Shown here one piece after another: positions 38,958 to 48,035 of a stretch of 64,000 nucleotides of DNA (positions are counted from its first letter, which is position 1; each line of letters begins with the position of its first letter). The DNA is from Rhizobiales bacterium IMCC20636 (GTDB taxonomy: Bacteria > Pseudomonadota > Alphaproteobacteria > Rhizobiales > GCA-2746425): assembly GCA_016865015.1 (NCBI GenBank), contig CP018226.1:2077001-2141000 (forward strand), written 5' to 3'. Under the pieces are notes generated by a model, which worked only from the letters and a program-made list of their open reading frames with translations, was not told the origin of the DNA and made no database searches. The position numbers were made by a program, and so were the translations under genes.

Positions 38958-38978
38958 ATTGTGTTTTTAAAACACAAT
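38958..38978. promoter_or_regulatory. Perfect palindrome upstream of the TAXI-TRAP operon, candidate operator
   Basis: ATTGTGTTTT and AAAACACAAT flank a single T, giving 10-base perfect arms. It sits about 155 bases before the receptor gene, in an AT-rich 340-base gap (38793-39132) that holds no gene. No regulator gene adjoins it. It could bind a dimeric repressor or activator of the TRAP operon. Confidence 0.4.
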
Positions 38979-39132
38979 TTATCTAATTTTTAATTGGAAA
39001 GCTTTTTCGTAATTCGTTAAAGTGCTTGAAATTTGCTTGGCTGAAAAACTTGCACAACTGTGTGTTGCAAAGTTTCAAACTGCGATTTATGATTTTGTTT
39101 GGTGCATAATAATCCAACATATGGGAATAGAT

Positions 39133-40107
39133 ATGAGAAAGAACTTTTTTGGAATTGCTTGTGCATTGGTATCCACAAGCATCATGGCTGGCAGCGCGAT
39201 TGCGCAGGAGCAAAAATTTGTCTCCATCGGCACCGGGGGCGTCACCGGCGTCTATTATCCGACTGGCGGCGCAATCTGTCGTTTGGTGAATCGTGGCCGC
39301 AAAGAGCATGGTATTCGCTGTGGTGTGGAGAGCACTGGTGGGTCTGTGTTCAACATCAATGCAGTTCGCGGCGGTGAACTTGAATTTGGAGTGGCCCAGT
39401 CTGACTGGCAGTATCATGCCTATCATGGGACATCGCGCTTCGAGGAGCAGGGACCATTTGAAGGTCTTCGGGCCATTTTTGCGGTACACCCGGAGCCATT
39501 CACAGTGGTGGCAAGGGCTGATGCCGGTATCTCCACTTTTGAAGATCTGAAAGGCAAACGTGTCAATGTCGGGAACCCTGGTTCCGGCCAGCGTGGCACC
39601 ATGGAAGTCCTGATGGATGCTATGGGTTGGACCATGGGTGATTTTGCATTGTCTTCGGAGTTGCAGGCTGCCGAACAATCACAGGCTCTGTGCGACAATA
39701 ATATTGACGCAATGGTCTACACAGTTGGCCATCCATCCGGCTCCATTCAGGAAGCAACCACGTCGTGCGATTCCGTGCTTGTGACGGTTCAAAATGATGC
39801 AACCGCGAAGTTGATCGCGGACAATCCCTACTATCGTGCTGCAACGATCCCAGGTGGTATGTATCGTGGGAATGATGAGGACGTTGCCACATTTGGTGTG
39901 GGTGCAACCTTTGTCAGTTCCACGGATGTTCCCGATGATATCGTGTACGAAGTCGTGAAAGCGGTGTTTGAAAATATCGACCAGTTCCGTGGGCTGCATC
40001 CTGCCTTCGCCAATCTCGATCCGAAAGAAATGGCGACCGAAGGTCTTTCCGCGCCACTTCACGCAGGCGCTGAGCGTTACTTCCGCGAAGCTGGCCTGAT
40101 CGACTGA
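39133..40107 (+). CDS. TRAP transporter solute receptor, TAXI family
   Basis: This periplasmic binding protein delivers its ligand to a TRAP permease driven by the sodium or proton gradient. A signal peptide at 1-24 (ends AGSAIAQ) is followed by FVSIGTGGVTGVYYPTGGAI, the TAXI signature. GESTGGS-like VESTGGSVFNINAV and NPGSGQRGTMEVL follow. The 324-residue length is typical. ATG 39133 is preceded by GGGAAT and gives a clean signal peptide; the frame could start as far as 39022. The ligand is unknown; TAXI receptors studied so far bind acidic amino acids or other organic anions. Its permease is 94 bases downstream. Confidence 0.95.
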   Translation: MRKNFFGIACALVSTSIMAGSAIAQEQKFVSIGTGGVTGVYYPTGGAICRLVNRGRKEHGIRCGVESTGGSVFNINAVRGGELEFGVAQSDWQYHAYHGTSRFEEQGPFEGLRAIFAVHPEPFTVVARADAGISTFEDLKGKRVNVGNPGSGQRGTMEVLMDAMGWTMGDFALSSELQAAEQSQALCDNNIDAMVYTVGHPSGSIQEATTSCDSVLVTVQNDATAKLIADNPYYRAATIPGGMYRGNDEDVATFGVGATFVSSTDVPDDIVYEVVKAVFENIDQFRGLHPAFANLDPKEMATEGLSAPLHAGAERYFREAGLID

Positions 40108-40112
40108 TAATC

Positions 40113-40140
40113 TGGAGCAGCGCAGACATGCGCTGCTCCA
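40113..40140 (+). terminator. Strong hairpin between TRAP receptor and permease genes
   Basis: TGGAGCAGCGC (40113-40123) and GCGCTGCTCCA (40130-40140) pair perfectly over 11 bases with a 6-base loop, starting 5 bases after the receptor stop. There is no T-run. Such hairpins commonly stabilise the receptor mRNA or partly stop transcription, so that the receptor is made in excess over the permease. Confidence 0.6.
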
Positions 40141-40201
40141 TTCGACCGTTTACCTGCGTGGTTGACGGTGTCCGATTTTCATAAAACCATCGGGGGGCGT
40201 C

Positions 40202-42889
40202 GTGAGCGATCAGGACAATAATAGTCAAACACCAGACAATTTAGCCGTTGAAAACCAGGCGGTGTCTGATGCAGCGGGCAGGCAATTCACAGATGAAGAA
40301 TTGCAGGATCTCGTTGCAAGCTCTGATGCCGGTGGGCGCGCGCCTACTAATCAGTCGGTAGCGTGGCTGCTTGCAGCCATTGCCCTTCTTTGGTCCGTGT
40401 TCCAACTCTGGATTGCGCAACCGCAATTGTGGTTCGGACAATATCTTCCCGTCTTGAATGCCTCCCAGACCCGCCCGATCCATCTGACCTTTGCCATTGT
40501 GCTGGCCTTTCTGGCCTATCCAGCTTTCAAGAAATCGCCGCGCGACCACGTTCCGATCTATGATTGGGTGCTCGCCATTATTGGTGGTGGCTGCGCGTTT
40601 TATGTGTTCGCCTTTTCGGGCACACTGGCGCTGACAGCACGGTCCGGCCTGCCGACGACAGCCCAGATAGTTGTTGGAACCATTGGCATCATCGTATTGC
40701 TGGAAGCTGCCCGACGGGCGCTTGGTCCGGCTCTGACGATCGTCGGATCGTTGTTTTTGCTTTACGCCTATATGGGGCAGGGCTGGCTGATCCCGGATCT
40801 GATTTCCCATGAGGGCCTGTCCTTCACCGCCATCATCAATGCGCAATGGCTGGATACAGCCGGTGTGTTCGGTATTCCGCTGGGTGTGTCCACTGCCTTT
40901 GTGTTTCTGTTCGTGTTGTTCGGGTCGATGCTCGATAAAGCCGGTGCCGGAAATTATTTCATCAAACTGGCCTTTGCCGGTCTTGGTCATCTGCGTGGTG
41001 GCCCTGCCAAGGCTGCGGTCGTTGGCTCGGCCATGACCGGGCTGATTTCAGGCTCGTCCATCGCCAATGTGGTGACCACCGGCACATTCACCATTCCGCT
41101 GATGAAGCGTGTCGGATTCACGTCGGAACAAGCCGGAGCGGTTGAAGTTGCCTCTTCGGTAAACGGCCAGATCATGCCGCCTGTCATGGGCGCTGCAGCC
41201 TTCCTTATGGTTGAGTTTATTGGCATTCCTTATGTGGAAGTCATCAAACACGCCTTTATTCCGGCTGTGATTTCCTACATTGCGCTGGTCTATATCGTGC
41301 ATCTTGAAGCGCTTAAGAAAGACATGCCTGCTCTTGGTGAAAGCAAAAGCTTTTTCGGCATGATCCTCAAGTTTCTGATCGGCTTTGCGGTCTTTGGTGC
41401 CGCATTCACTGCACTGATTTATGTGGTTCGGTTTCTGCAGGCCAATATGGCTGGAACCGCTTCAACCATCATGATGCTGGCTTTGCTGGCTGTTTATATC
41501 GGACTTGTGTTTGTCTCCTCCAAGCGACCTGATCTGGAAGTTGATGATCCCAATGCCAAGGAGATTGTCATTCCGACTGTGGCAGACGTGTATCCAACCG
41601 GGCTGCACTATATTCTTCCGATTGTCGTGCTGGTCTGGTTCCTGATGGTTGAGCAGCAATCGCCTGCGAAATCCGCGTTTTACGCGACCTCGCTGATGCT
41701 GTTCATCATTATCACGCAGAAGCCGCTAAAGGCCTTGTTCAGAGGCGGTTCCGACTTTGGCGGACAAGTGGCTGAAGGCTTTTCTGATCTGAAAGACGGC
41801 CTTATCGCCGGTGCCAGAAACATGATCGGTATTGGTGTGGCCACTGCCGCTGCCGGTATCATTGTGGCCACTGTGACCAAGACGCCTATCGGGACAGAGC
41901 TTGCCGGTCTTGTCGAGCAATTGTCGGGCGGTGTTCTGATTATCATGCTGATACTGGTGGGTATTTTCTCACTGATCCTCGGCATGGGCCTGCCAACCAC
42001 AGCGAACTACATTGTTGTGTCGTCACTGATGGCCAGTGTTGTGGTCAGCCTGGGCGCGCAGGAAGGCCTGATTGTGCCACTGATTGCCGCGCATTTGTTT
42101 GTGTTCTATTTCGGCATCATGGCGGATGTGACCCCGCCGGTGGGGCTGGCAAGTTTTGCGGCAGCCGCGGTGTCGGGCGGTGATCCGATCAAGACCGGCT
42201 TTACGGCGTTCTTCTATTCGATGCGCACTGTGGCTCTGCCATTCCTGTTTATCTACAATCCGGCGCTTATTCTCTACGGTGTGGATCTTGGGACAACGGC
42301 AGGCATATTGCAGGCCATCTGGATATTTGTTCTGGCCACCTTTGCGATGCTGCTATTTGCTGCCGCAACGCAAGGCTACTTCCTGGCAAAGTCCAGGCTC
42401 TATGAATCGGCAGCCTTGCTGGTTGTGGCTTTGACAATCTTCCTGCCCAATGTCTGGCTTGATACGTTCCAGAGCCCGTTTGATGAGTTGCCGCCCACCG
42501 AGTTCGTTGAAGCGGTGGGGGCTGCAAAACCGGGTGACCGTCTGCGGCTGCGCATAGCCGGGCCGGATATTGACACCGGAACAACAGCGGAAACCACATT
42601 GCTGATGAACATCGAGATCGAAGGAGATGCACAGTCACGCATTGACGCTTTGGGCCTGCTGCTCATTGAAGAGGGTGATGCTGTGAACCTCGACGAGCCC
42701 GCTTTTGGCTCTTCGGCAGGTGATTCACTGGCCGATTTTGACTTCTATGGCGACACGCCCGTGCAGATCGTCAGTGTTCAGCGGCCGGCAGATCGCTGGC
42801 CGAAGGAGATATTCTATATTCCGGCACTGTTGCTGTTCGCTGTTGTTGTGATGCTGCAACGTCGCCGTCAAACCAAGCCTGCCTTCTGA
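40202..42889 (+). CDS. TRAP transporter permease, fused 4TM/12TM type
   Basis: This is an 895-residue membrane protein in which the small (DctQ-like) and large (DctM-like) subunits are fused, as is usual for TAXI systems. A hydrophilic N-terminus of about 50 residues precedes many membrane segments. The DctM signatures AVVGSAMTGLISGSSIANVV, EVASSVNGQIMPPVMGAAAF and GMGLPTTANYIVV are present. The last 170 residues (after about 720) probably form the DUF3394 domain of this family. GTG 40202 follows GGGGGGCGTC. It is in operon with the receptor, and UspA follows after 13 bases. Confidence 0.95.
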   Translation: MSDQDNNSQTPDNLAVENQAVSDAAGRQFTDEELQDLVASSDAGGRAPTNQSVAWLLAAIALLWSVFQLWIAQPQLWFGQYLPVLNASQTRPIHLTFAIVLAFLAYPAFKKSPRDHVPIYDWVLAIIGGGCAFYVFAFSGTLALTARSGLPTTAQIVVGTIGIIVLLEAARRALGPALTIVGSLFLLYAYMGQGWLIPDLISHEGLSFTAIINAQWLDTAGVFGIPLGVSTAFVFLFVLFGSMLDKAGAGNYFIKLAFAGLGHLRGGPAKAAVVGSAMTGLISGSSIANVVTTGTFTIPLMKRVGFTSEQAGAVEVASSVNGQIMPPVMGAAAFLMVEFIGIPYVEVIKHAFIPAVISYIALVYIVHLEALKKDMPALGESKSFFGMILKFLIGFAVFGAAFTALIYVVRFLQANMAGTASTIMMLALLAVYIGLVFVSSKRPDLEVDDPNAKEIVIPTVADVYPTGLHYILPIVVLVWFLMVEQQSPAKSAFYATSLMLFIIITQKPLKALFRGGSDFGGQVAEGFSDLKDGLIAGARNMIGIGVATAAAGIIVATVTKTPIGTELAGLVEQLSGGVLIIMLILVGIFSLILGMGLPTTANYIVVSSLMASVVVSLGAQEGLIVPLIAAHLFVFYFGIMADVTPPVGLASFAAAAVSGGDPIKTGFTAFFYSMRTVALPFLFIYNPALILYGVDLGTTAGILQAIWIFVLATFAMLLFAAATQGYFLAKSRLYESAALLVVALTIFLPNVWLDTFQSPFDELPPTEFVEAVGAAKPGDRLRLRIAGPDIDTGTTAETTLLMNIEIEGDAQSRIDALGLLLIEEGDAVNLDEPAFGSSAGDSLADFDFYGDTPVQIVSVQRPADRWPKEIFYIPALLLFAVVVMLQRRRQTKPAF

Positions 42890-42902
42890 GAAAGGATGTA
42901 TC

Positions 42903-43331
42903 ATGTTCAAATCGATACTTCTGCCGATCGATCTGTCTTCGAAAGCCAGTTGGGAAAAGGCGCTTCCTGCCGCGCTTGATATGGCCGAGGACAAGGGGGC
43001 GGAGCTGCATATCGTTTCAGTTTTACCCGACTTTGGCATGACGATTGTGGAATCCTACTTCAAGGAAGGCTACGAGAAACAAGCCCTCTCTGATTTCGGA
43101 CACAAGCTGGCTGCCTGGGTGCAAGAGCATGTGCCGGACGGGGTGAACGTCCACCCGCATGTTCTTCACGGCACAATCTATGCGGAGATATTGCGGGCCG
43201 CGAATAAATTGTCCTGTGATTTGATCGTGCTTGCATCGCACCGGCCGGAACTCAGTGATTATCTGCTTGGCCCAAATGCCGCCAGAGTTGTACGTCACGC
43301 AAATCAAAGTGTGATGATCATCCGTAATTGA
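42903..43331 (+). CDS. Universal stress protein UspA, linked to TRAP transporter
   Basis: This is a 142-residue single-domain Usp. ILLPIDLSSKASWEKAL at the start, LIVLASHRPELSDYLLGPNAARVV and NQSVMII at the end are the family pattern. The nucleotide-binding loop is atypical (GPNAARVVRH rather than GSVAERVVRH). TRAP-linked Usp proteins such as TeaD are known to bind nucleotide and affect transport. The 13-base spacing from the permease gene implies cotranscription and a similar regulatory role. Confidence 0.9.
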   Translation: MFKSILLPIDLSSKASWEKALPAALDMAEDKGAELHIVSVLPDFGMTIVESYFKEGYEKQALSDFGHKLAAWVQEHVPDGVNVHPHVLHGTIYAEILRAANKLSCDLIVLASHRPELSDYLLGPNAARVVRHANQSVMIIRN

Positions 43332-43365
43332 GTGCGGAGTTTCGTTTTCAAGAGAGCTATACCGG

Positions 43366-44706
43366 ATGCGATCCCGTCATGTGTTTCCGCGCAATTGTGC
43401 GGCTGATTTGCCTGTTGCTGTTGGTGGTGACGGTGTTTACCTGATTGCGCAGGATGGAACGCGTGTCCTGGATGCCTGTGGCGGCGCAGCTGTGTCCTGC
43501 CTTGGTCATTCCAATGCAAGAGTGATCGCCGCTATCCAAAAGCAGGTGGCGAGCCTGGCTTACGCCCACACCAGCTTCTTCACGTCCGAGCCTGCCGAAG
43601 AGCTTGCAGAATTTTTGGCAGCGCGCGCACCTGGTGATTTGAACCGGGTCTATTTCGTATCAGGTGGCTCTGAGGCCATGGAAGCGGCCTTGAAACTGGC
43701 CCGGCAGTATCATGTCGAGGCAGGCAAACCGGAAAAGTCGCAGATTATCGGTCGCTGGCAGAGCTATCACGGCAATACGCTGGGTGCTTTGGCAACTGGC
43801 GGCAATCGCTGGCGACGTGCCCAGTTTGCGCCGCTTTTGAGCGACTCCATGCATCACATCGATCCCTGCTATGCCTATCGCGGCCAGTTGGAGGATGAAA
43901 CCGGGTTTGACTATGGTCAGCGGGTTGCCAATCAGCTGGAAGAAAAGATTTTGCAACTCGGTGCAGACACAGTTGCCGCCTTCGTGGCCGAGCCGGTTGT
44001 TGGTGCCACCATGGGCGCGGTTCCATCTGTGGATGGATATTTCAAACGCATTCGAAACATTTGCGACACATATGATGTGCTTCTGATTCTGGACGAAGTG
44101 ATGTGCGGCATGGGGCGCACCGGCCATCTGTTTGCCTGCAATCATGACAGCATCGAGCCAGACATGATTGCCATCGCCAAAGGCCTTGGTGCGGGCTACC
44201 AGCCAATCGGGGCGCTTATGGTGTCCGACCGCATTTTCGACACGCTGGCGGCCGGCACCGGCTTCTTCCAGCATGGTCATACCTATTTGGGCCACGCCAC
44301 TGCCTGTGCGGGCGCATTGGCTGTGATGCATGAGATCGAAGAGCAGAATTTGCTTCAGGCTGTGTGTCAGCGTGGCGAAGCGCTGAGGGCATCTTTAGCC
44401 GACCGGTTCGGGAACCATCCACATGTTGGTGATATCAGGGGCAGGGGCTTGTTTTTGGGGCTGGAACTGGTTGAGGACCGTGAGACAAAAGCGGCATTCG
44501 CCCCTTCGAAACGCATCAATTCTCGCCTCAAATCGGCCGCCATGAAAGCCGGGCTGATGTGTTATCCGATGGGAGGAACCATTGATGGACAGGCCGGAGA
44601 CCACATTCTGCTGGCACCGCCTTTCATCATTGACGACAGCCATGTAGCCGAGATCACCGACAAATTGTCGATTGCTCTTGATGAAACGCTCGCTGCGATA
44701 CGATAG
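43366..44706 (+). CDS. Class III (omega) aminotransferase, first copy
   Basis: This PLP enzyme of fold type I transfers an amino group from an amine or omega-amino acid to a keto acid. PLP would bind K272 in AIAKGLGAGYQPIG. VYFVSGGSEAMEAALKLARQ, SYHGNTLGALATGG and LDEVMCGMGRTG are the other motifs. At 446 residues it has the same length and domain plan as the second copy at 59.8-61.1 kb, including CGGAAVSCLGHSN. It is 34 bases after uspA and probably in the TRAP operon, which suggests that the imported compound is an amino compound. The substrate cannot be named. Confidence 0.92.
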   Translation: MRSRHVFPRNCAADLPVAVGGDGVYLIAQDGTRVLDACGGAAVSCLGHSNARVIAAIQKQVASLAYAHTSFFTSEPAEELAEFLAARAPGDLNRVYFVSGGSEAMEAALKLARQYHVEAGKPEKSQIIGRWQSYHGNTLGALATGGNRWRRAQFAPLLSDSMHHIDPCYAYRGQLEDETGFDYGQRVANQLEEKILQLGADTVAAFVAEPVVGATMGAVPSVDGYFKRIRNICDTYDVLLILDEVMCGMGRTGHLFACNHDSIEPDMIAIAKGLGAGYQPIGALMVSDRIFDTLAAGTGFFQHGHTYLGHATACAGALAVMHEIEEQNLLQAVCQRGEALRASLADRFGNHPHVGDIRGRGLFLGLELVEDRETKAAFAPSKRINSRLKSAAMKAGLMCYPMGGTIDGQAGDHILLAPPFIIDDSHVAEITDKLSIALDETLAAIR

Positions 44707-44776
44707 GCCTTGAAAAGCCAAGCCAGCGGTGCTAATTGCCCTGCAGCTTTGAAGCAAAGCTCAGACATATGTCTAC

Positions 44777-44850
44777 TGGGGAATAGGTTAACGGTAGACC
44801 TACGGACTCTGACTCCGTCAGTCCTGGTTCGAATCCAGGTTCCCCAGCCA
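44777..44850 (+). tRNA. tRNA-Gln, anticodon CUG (CAG codon)
   Basis: The 74-base gene has an encoded CCA. TGGGGAA and TTCCCCA form the acceptor stem. The anticodon stem ACGGA/TCCGT encloses loop CTCTGAC, anticodon CTG. GGTTCGAATCC is the T-arm. Its last 47 bases recur at 52831-52877, marking it as an integration target. Confidence 0.95.
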
Positions 44851-45086
44851 TTTTTTTCAAGCAGTTAGGTAACGGCTTTTAGCCATCGTCTTCGAATGGT
44901 TTGGAGTTTTGTATTGCGTTGGCGTCGGCACGCAAGGTGGTATCATCCGCTTTTGCAAGCATTCCGGGGGCTTTGTGGCATCATGCGGCCTGAAGAAAAA
45001 TGGCAACCGATTTGGTGTACAGTGGAAGCGACCAAGCTGTTGAGGTTGATGCATATTTGCATGCTCCGAGAGAAACTCGGCCTATG

Positions 45087-46226
45087 TCATGTGCGAGAAA
45101 TGGCCAGATCATCAATGGTGTGAGCGCCGAGAAATCCCATAGCGGTCCGCATTTCGTTCTGTATCATTTCCAGCAATTCTACAGCGCCATCCTCGCCGCC
45201 AGCCGCCAGCCCCCACAGTGGCAAGCGCCCGAGCATTGTTGCCTGGGCACCAAGCGCCAGATATTTCAAAATATCGGTTCCCCGACGCACGCCACTATCT
45301 GCGATCACGGTGATGTTGCTGCCAACGGCTTCTGAAATATTGACCAACCGATCGGCAGGTGCCGGAGCAATATCAAGATTTCTCCCGCCGTGCGAAGACA
45401 CAACAATCGCGTCGGCGCCAAATTCGCAACAGCGCAATGCATCTGCGACAGAAAGAACACCTTTCACTATGAGCTTGCCGCGCCATAAATCGCGCAGACG
45501 CGCGAGATCATCCCAATTCAGACTGGGATCCTGTTCAACCCGGGGGTCACTTGCGCCGCTGGTGATGGAGGTTCGGCAGTCTGGCGGATAGTGGGCAAAT
45601 TCCGGAAGCCTTCCAGAAGTCAGATAGCGCCCCAGAACTCCCAACATCCAACGCGGATGGCTCAAAACGTCAACCGAATTGCGAAGACCTGGAACGGTCG
45701 GCACTCCGAAGCGATTGCGCTGATTATATTCGCGATTCGGTGCCACCTGGTTGTCGACGGTAAAGACCAATGTCTCGCAGCCAGCATTCCAGGCACGAGA
45801 CAACAGTTCCTCCATCAATTTGCGGTCTTTCCAGAGATAAAGCTGAAACCAAAGTTCGGCATCTGGCGCGCCCTTCCGGATTCGTTCAATCGACGTGATC
45901 GAGAGCGTCGCCACACAGAATGGAACCTTCAATCGCGCAGCAGCACGTGCGAGCGCAACTTCTCCTTGGTATGAAACAAGACCTGCCAAAGCGGTCGGTG
46001 CAATGATGAGTGGTGACGCTGCGGATTTGTCGAACAACTGAGTGGCGAGCAAACAGTCTGCAGATCCATTCAGAATGGCAGGCTCAAGGCTGATCCGATC
46101 AAGGGACTTGCGGAGCTGCTGGAGGGCCACTTCATCTTCGGTGCCACGATCAATATATTCGAAGAGACCTCGCGGTAAAAACCGGCGCGCCTTCTCCCGA
46201 TAGTCATGCGAATTCAACAAGTCCAT
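45087..46226 (-). CDS. FMN-dependent 2-hydroxyacid dehydrogenase (L-lactate/mandelate dehydrogenase family)
   Basis: This flavoenzyme oxidises an L-2-hydroxyacid to the 2-keto acid, usually passing electrons to the quinone pool. The FMN-barrel features are YIDRGTEDE at 24-32, FQLYLWKDR, TVDNQVAPNREYNQRN, KGVLSVADAL, SSHGGRNLD with the catalytic His and Arg, and DSGVRRGTDILKYLALGA. Its 379 residues are the family length. It is the last gene of the minus-strand set, 110 bases after the GntR gene. Lactate is possible, but the variable region (about 175-225) gives no firm substrate. Confidence 0.92.
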   Translation of the reverse strand: MDLLNSHDYREKARRFLPRGLFEYIDRGTEDEVALQQLRKSLDRISLEPAILNGSADCLLATQLFDKSAASPLIIAPTALAGLVSYQGEVALARAAARLKVPFCVATLSITSIERIRKGAPDAELWFQLYLWKDRKLMEELLSRAWNAGCETLVFTVDNQVAPNREYNQRNRFGVPTVPGLRNSVDVLSHPRWMLGVLGRYLTSGRLPEFAHYPPDCRTSITSGASDPRVEQDPSLNWDDLARLRDLWRGKLIVKGVLSVADALRCCEFGADAIVVSSHGGRNLDIAPAPADRLVNISEAVGSNITVIADSGVRRGTDILKYLALGAQATMLGRLPLWGLAAGGEDGAVELLEMIQNEMRTAMGFLGAHTIDDLAISRT

Positions 46227-46336
46227 GCCATTTTCCCAATGGGGCCGGAATACCGAACTGTCAGCAAGTGATGAGCGATGCCAGCACTTACATTTCGATC
46301 ATAGAAGCTGGTTTGCGATTGAATGCCAAGCATCCA

Positions 46337-47002
46337 TTATACCCTCAAGGCCCGTCTCCTGGCGCTTTCCAGATGGGAAATTGAAGCCGCCAAAACGGCA
46401 TCGACATCTCGTTTTTCAAGAGCCTGAATAATTGCGAGATGCTCAGTCATCGCCGATACCATCAGTTCGGGGCGCAATCGGGTGTCTTCGTTTCGAATCA
46501 AACGGATCTTGATCGAATTCGTCCGATAGATCGCTGAGATCAGGTCGTTTCCCAGCGCATCTATGAATCGGTCGTGCATTTCCCAATCAATTTCCTGCGC
46601 CTTGGCCAACAGCTTCGGTGTGACACCACTTTGTGCGGTTGCGAGGATCTTTTCGTGAGACTTACGCAGCCGTGTGATTTCGGCATCAGTGGCGACGATG
46701 GTAAAGTGGCGTAGAGCTTCCTGATCCAGAACCATTCGGAGCTGAAACGCGTTTCTCACCAGGTTCAAATCAACACTCAGGACCCGCAAGCCGCGGTTGG
46801 GAACAGCTTCAATCAACCCATCCGCCTCCAACCTGGGAACCATTTCCCGGATTGCACCGAGGGGCATCCCGGTCAATTGCACCAGTTCTCGTTGCGACAC
46901 GATTTGCCCAGGGGAAATCGTCTGGGTGAGCAGATGTTCCGTAAAGGACTCATAGGCTTGATTGCGAAGCGGCGCTTCATTCGTGGGCTTATTTGGTGCC
47001 AT
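46337..47002 (-). CDS. GntR-family regulator with FCD ligand domain
   Basis: This is a 221-residue repressor-type protein. The N-terminal winged helix-turn-helix (about 15-75) contains GQIVSQRELVQLTGMPLGAIREMVPRLEADGLIEAVPNRG, quoted in part as GAIREMVPRLEADGLIE. The C-terminal all-helical FCD domain carries the usual metal-site Asp and His residues (WEMHDRFIDALGN, MTEHLAIIQAL). Start 47002 overlaps the stop of the upstream DapA-family gene by one base. It probably controls this cluster by binding the repeated TGACATGT sites at 47936-47960. Confidence 0.9.
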   Translation of the reverse strand: MAPNKPTNEAPLRNQAYESFTEHLLTQTISPGQIVSQRELVQLTGMPLGAIREMVPRLEADGLIEAVPNRGLRVLSVDLNLVRNAFQLRMVLDQEALRHFTIVATDAEITRLRKSHEKILATAQSGVTPKLLAKAQEIDWEMHDRFIDALGNDLISAIYRTNSIKIRLIRNEDTRLRPELMVSAMTEHLAIIQALEKRDVDAVLAASISHLESARRRALRV

Positions 47003-47910
47003 CAGTTTTGCAATGACATGACGAGGGGCGTAAGTTCTGAAACGATTACGGAATCTGCCGGAGACAAAGGTGGCCGTGTGCGGGCCCATTCCGGATCGTT
47101 GCGGCAAGACCCGACAAGCGCCTTTACAAGCGGTGTCACCGGAAATGAAACCAGGGCGTCGATAATGGAAACGAGTTCCTGAGAAGGTGTTCCGTTGTGG
47201 ATCATTTCCGCAATCACATCAGGAACGAGATTGGCCATGCCACAGATTGAGCCAGCACAACCCAGCGGAGCCGCTTTTGCAAGAAGTCGCTCATCCCCAA
47301 TCATGATGGCCAGATCGTCCATCGGCAGTATCTGACAAGCATGGTTCCAGTCGCCGGAGCTGTCTTTGATTCCGAAAATCGCGGTGCCACACGATGCCAC
47401 GATGTTGCGGATGGCTGCTACGTCGAAGCGTACGCCGGTCACTTGCGGTATGTGGTAGAGAATGAATTGAACGTCCAGGTCAGATACTTTTTCGACGAGG
47501 CTGGCGACCCAACGCTCTAGCGCTGCGTCATCGATACCCTTGAAGTAAAAGGGTGGCGCGAGGAGAAACCGGGATACGCCACGGCGGGCGGCCGTTCGCA
47601 CCATCGACTCGCAAGTTTCAATGTCACATGAAATGACAGAGACCGTCATGCGAGATGGCGACATGCCAGTGTCCAACACTGCATCGATTGCGGTTTCGCG
47701 TTCCTTCTGGCCGAGAGAAGCACCCTCACCAGTCGTTCCGAACAATGTCACTCCGTCAACCGCGCCTGAAATACTGTCCACGTGAGACTGCAAACGTTCC
47801 AGATCAATGGATCCGTTGGCTGTGAATGGTGTCACCAGGGCGGCGGATTGTCCAAAAAGATGGCCACGCGGTGAGGCAGTTTGGGGCAGTTCGGTTTGTG
47901 TAATTTGCAC
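47002..47910 (-). CDS. Dihydrodipicolinate synthase-family aldolase/lyase
   Basis: This is a 302-residue class I (Schiff-base) TIM-barrel enzyme. The lysine is in FGIKDSSGD, the tyrosine in ILYHIPQVTG, and the GTTGEG motif is intact. The core catalytic set is therefore complete, but the company it keeps (hydroxyacid dehydrogenases, TRAP transporter) argues for a catabolic aldolase or dehydratase on a 2-keto acid rather than lysine synthesis. It is the first gene of the minus-strand set and divergent from the FAD dehydrogenase gene. Confidence 0.9.
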   Translation of the reverse strand: MQITQTELPQTASPRGHLFGQSAALVTPFTANGSIDLERLQSHVDSISGAVDGVTLFGTTGEGASLGQKERETAIDAVLDTGMSPSRMTVSVISCDIETCESMVRTAARRGVSRFLLAPPFYFKGIDDAALERWVASLVEKVSDLDVQFILYHIPQVTGVRFDVAAIRNIVASCGTAIFGIKDSSGDWNHACQILPMDDLAIMIGDERLLAKAAPLGCAGSICGMANLVPDVIAEMIHNGTPSQELVSIIDALVSFPVTPLVKALVGSCRNDPEWARTRPPLSPADSVIVSELTPLVMSLQN

Positions 47911-47935
47911 GAGTTTTTTTCCAATCGATTCATAA

Positions 47936-47960
47936 CTGACATGTCAGAGTGTTGACATGT
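47936..47960. promoter_or_regulatory. Operator-like repeat pair in the divergent island promoter
   Basis: A perfect 12-base palindrome CTGACATGTCAG is at 47936-47947, and TTGACATGT repeats at 47952-47960, so the TGACATGT cores are 16 bases apart, on about the same face of the helix. The site lies between two divergent transcription units, one encoding a GntR regulator, which is the natural candidate to bind it. Confidence 0.6.
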
Positions 47961-48035
47961 GTATATCAATTGCTGCTTAGTGGTGCAAGTAGCCGGGTGG
48001 TTACTTAGCAAGCTTGACCTTGGGGAGGGATCGCA

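Noticed and set aside
44896-45123. Possible integrase remnant right after tRNA-Gln
   Set aside because: I translated this stretch looking for an integrase tail with its conserved Arg-His-Arg-Tyr residues and found nothing convincing in any frame.
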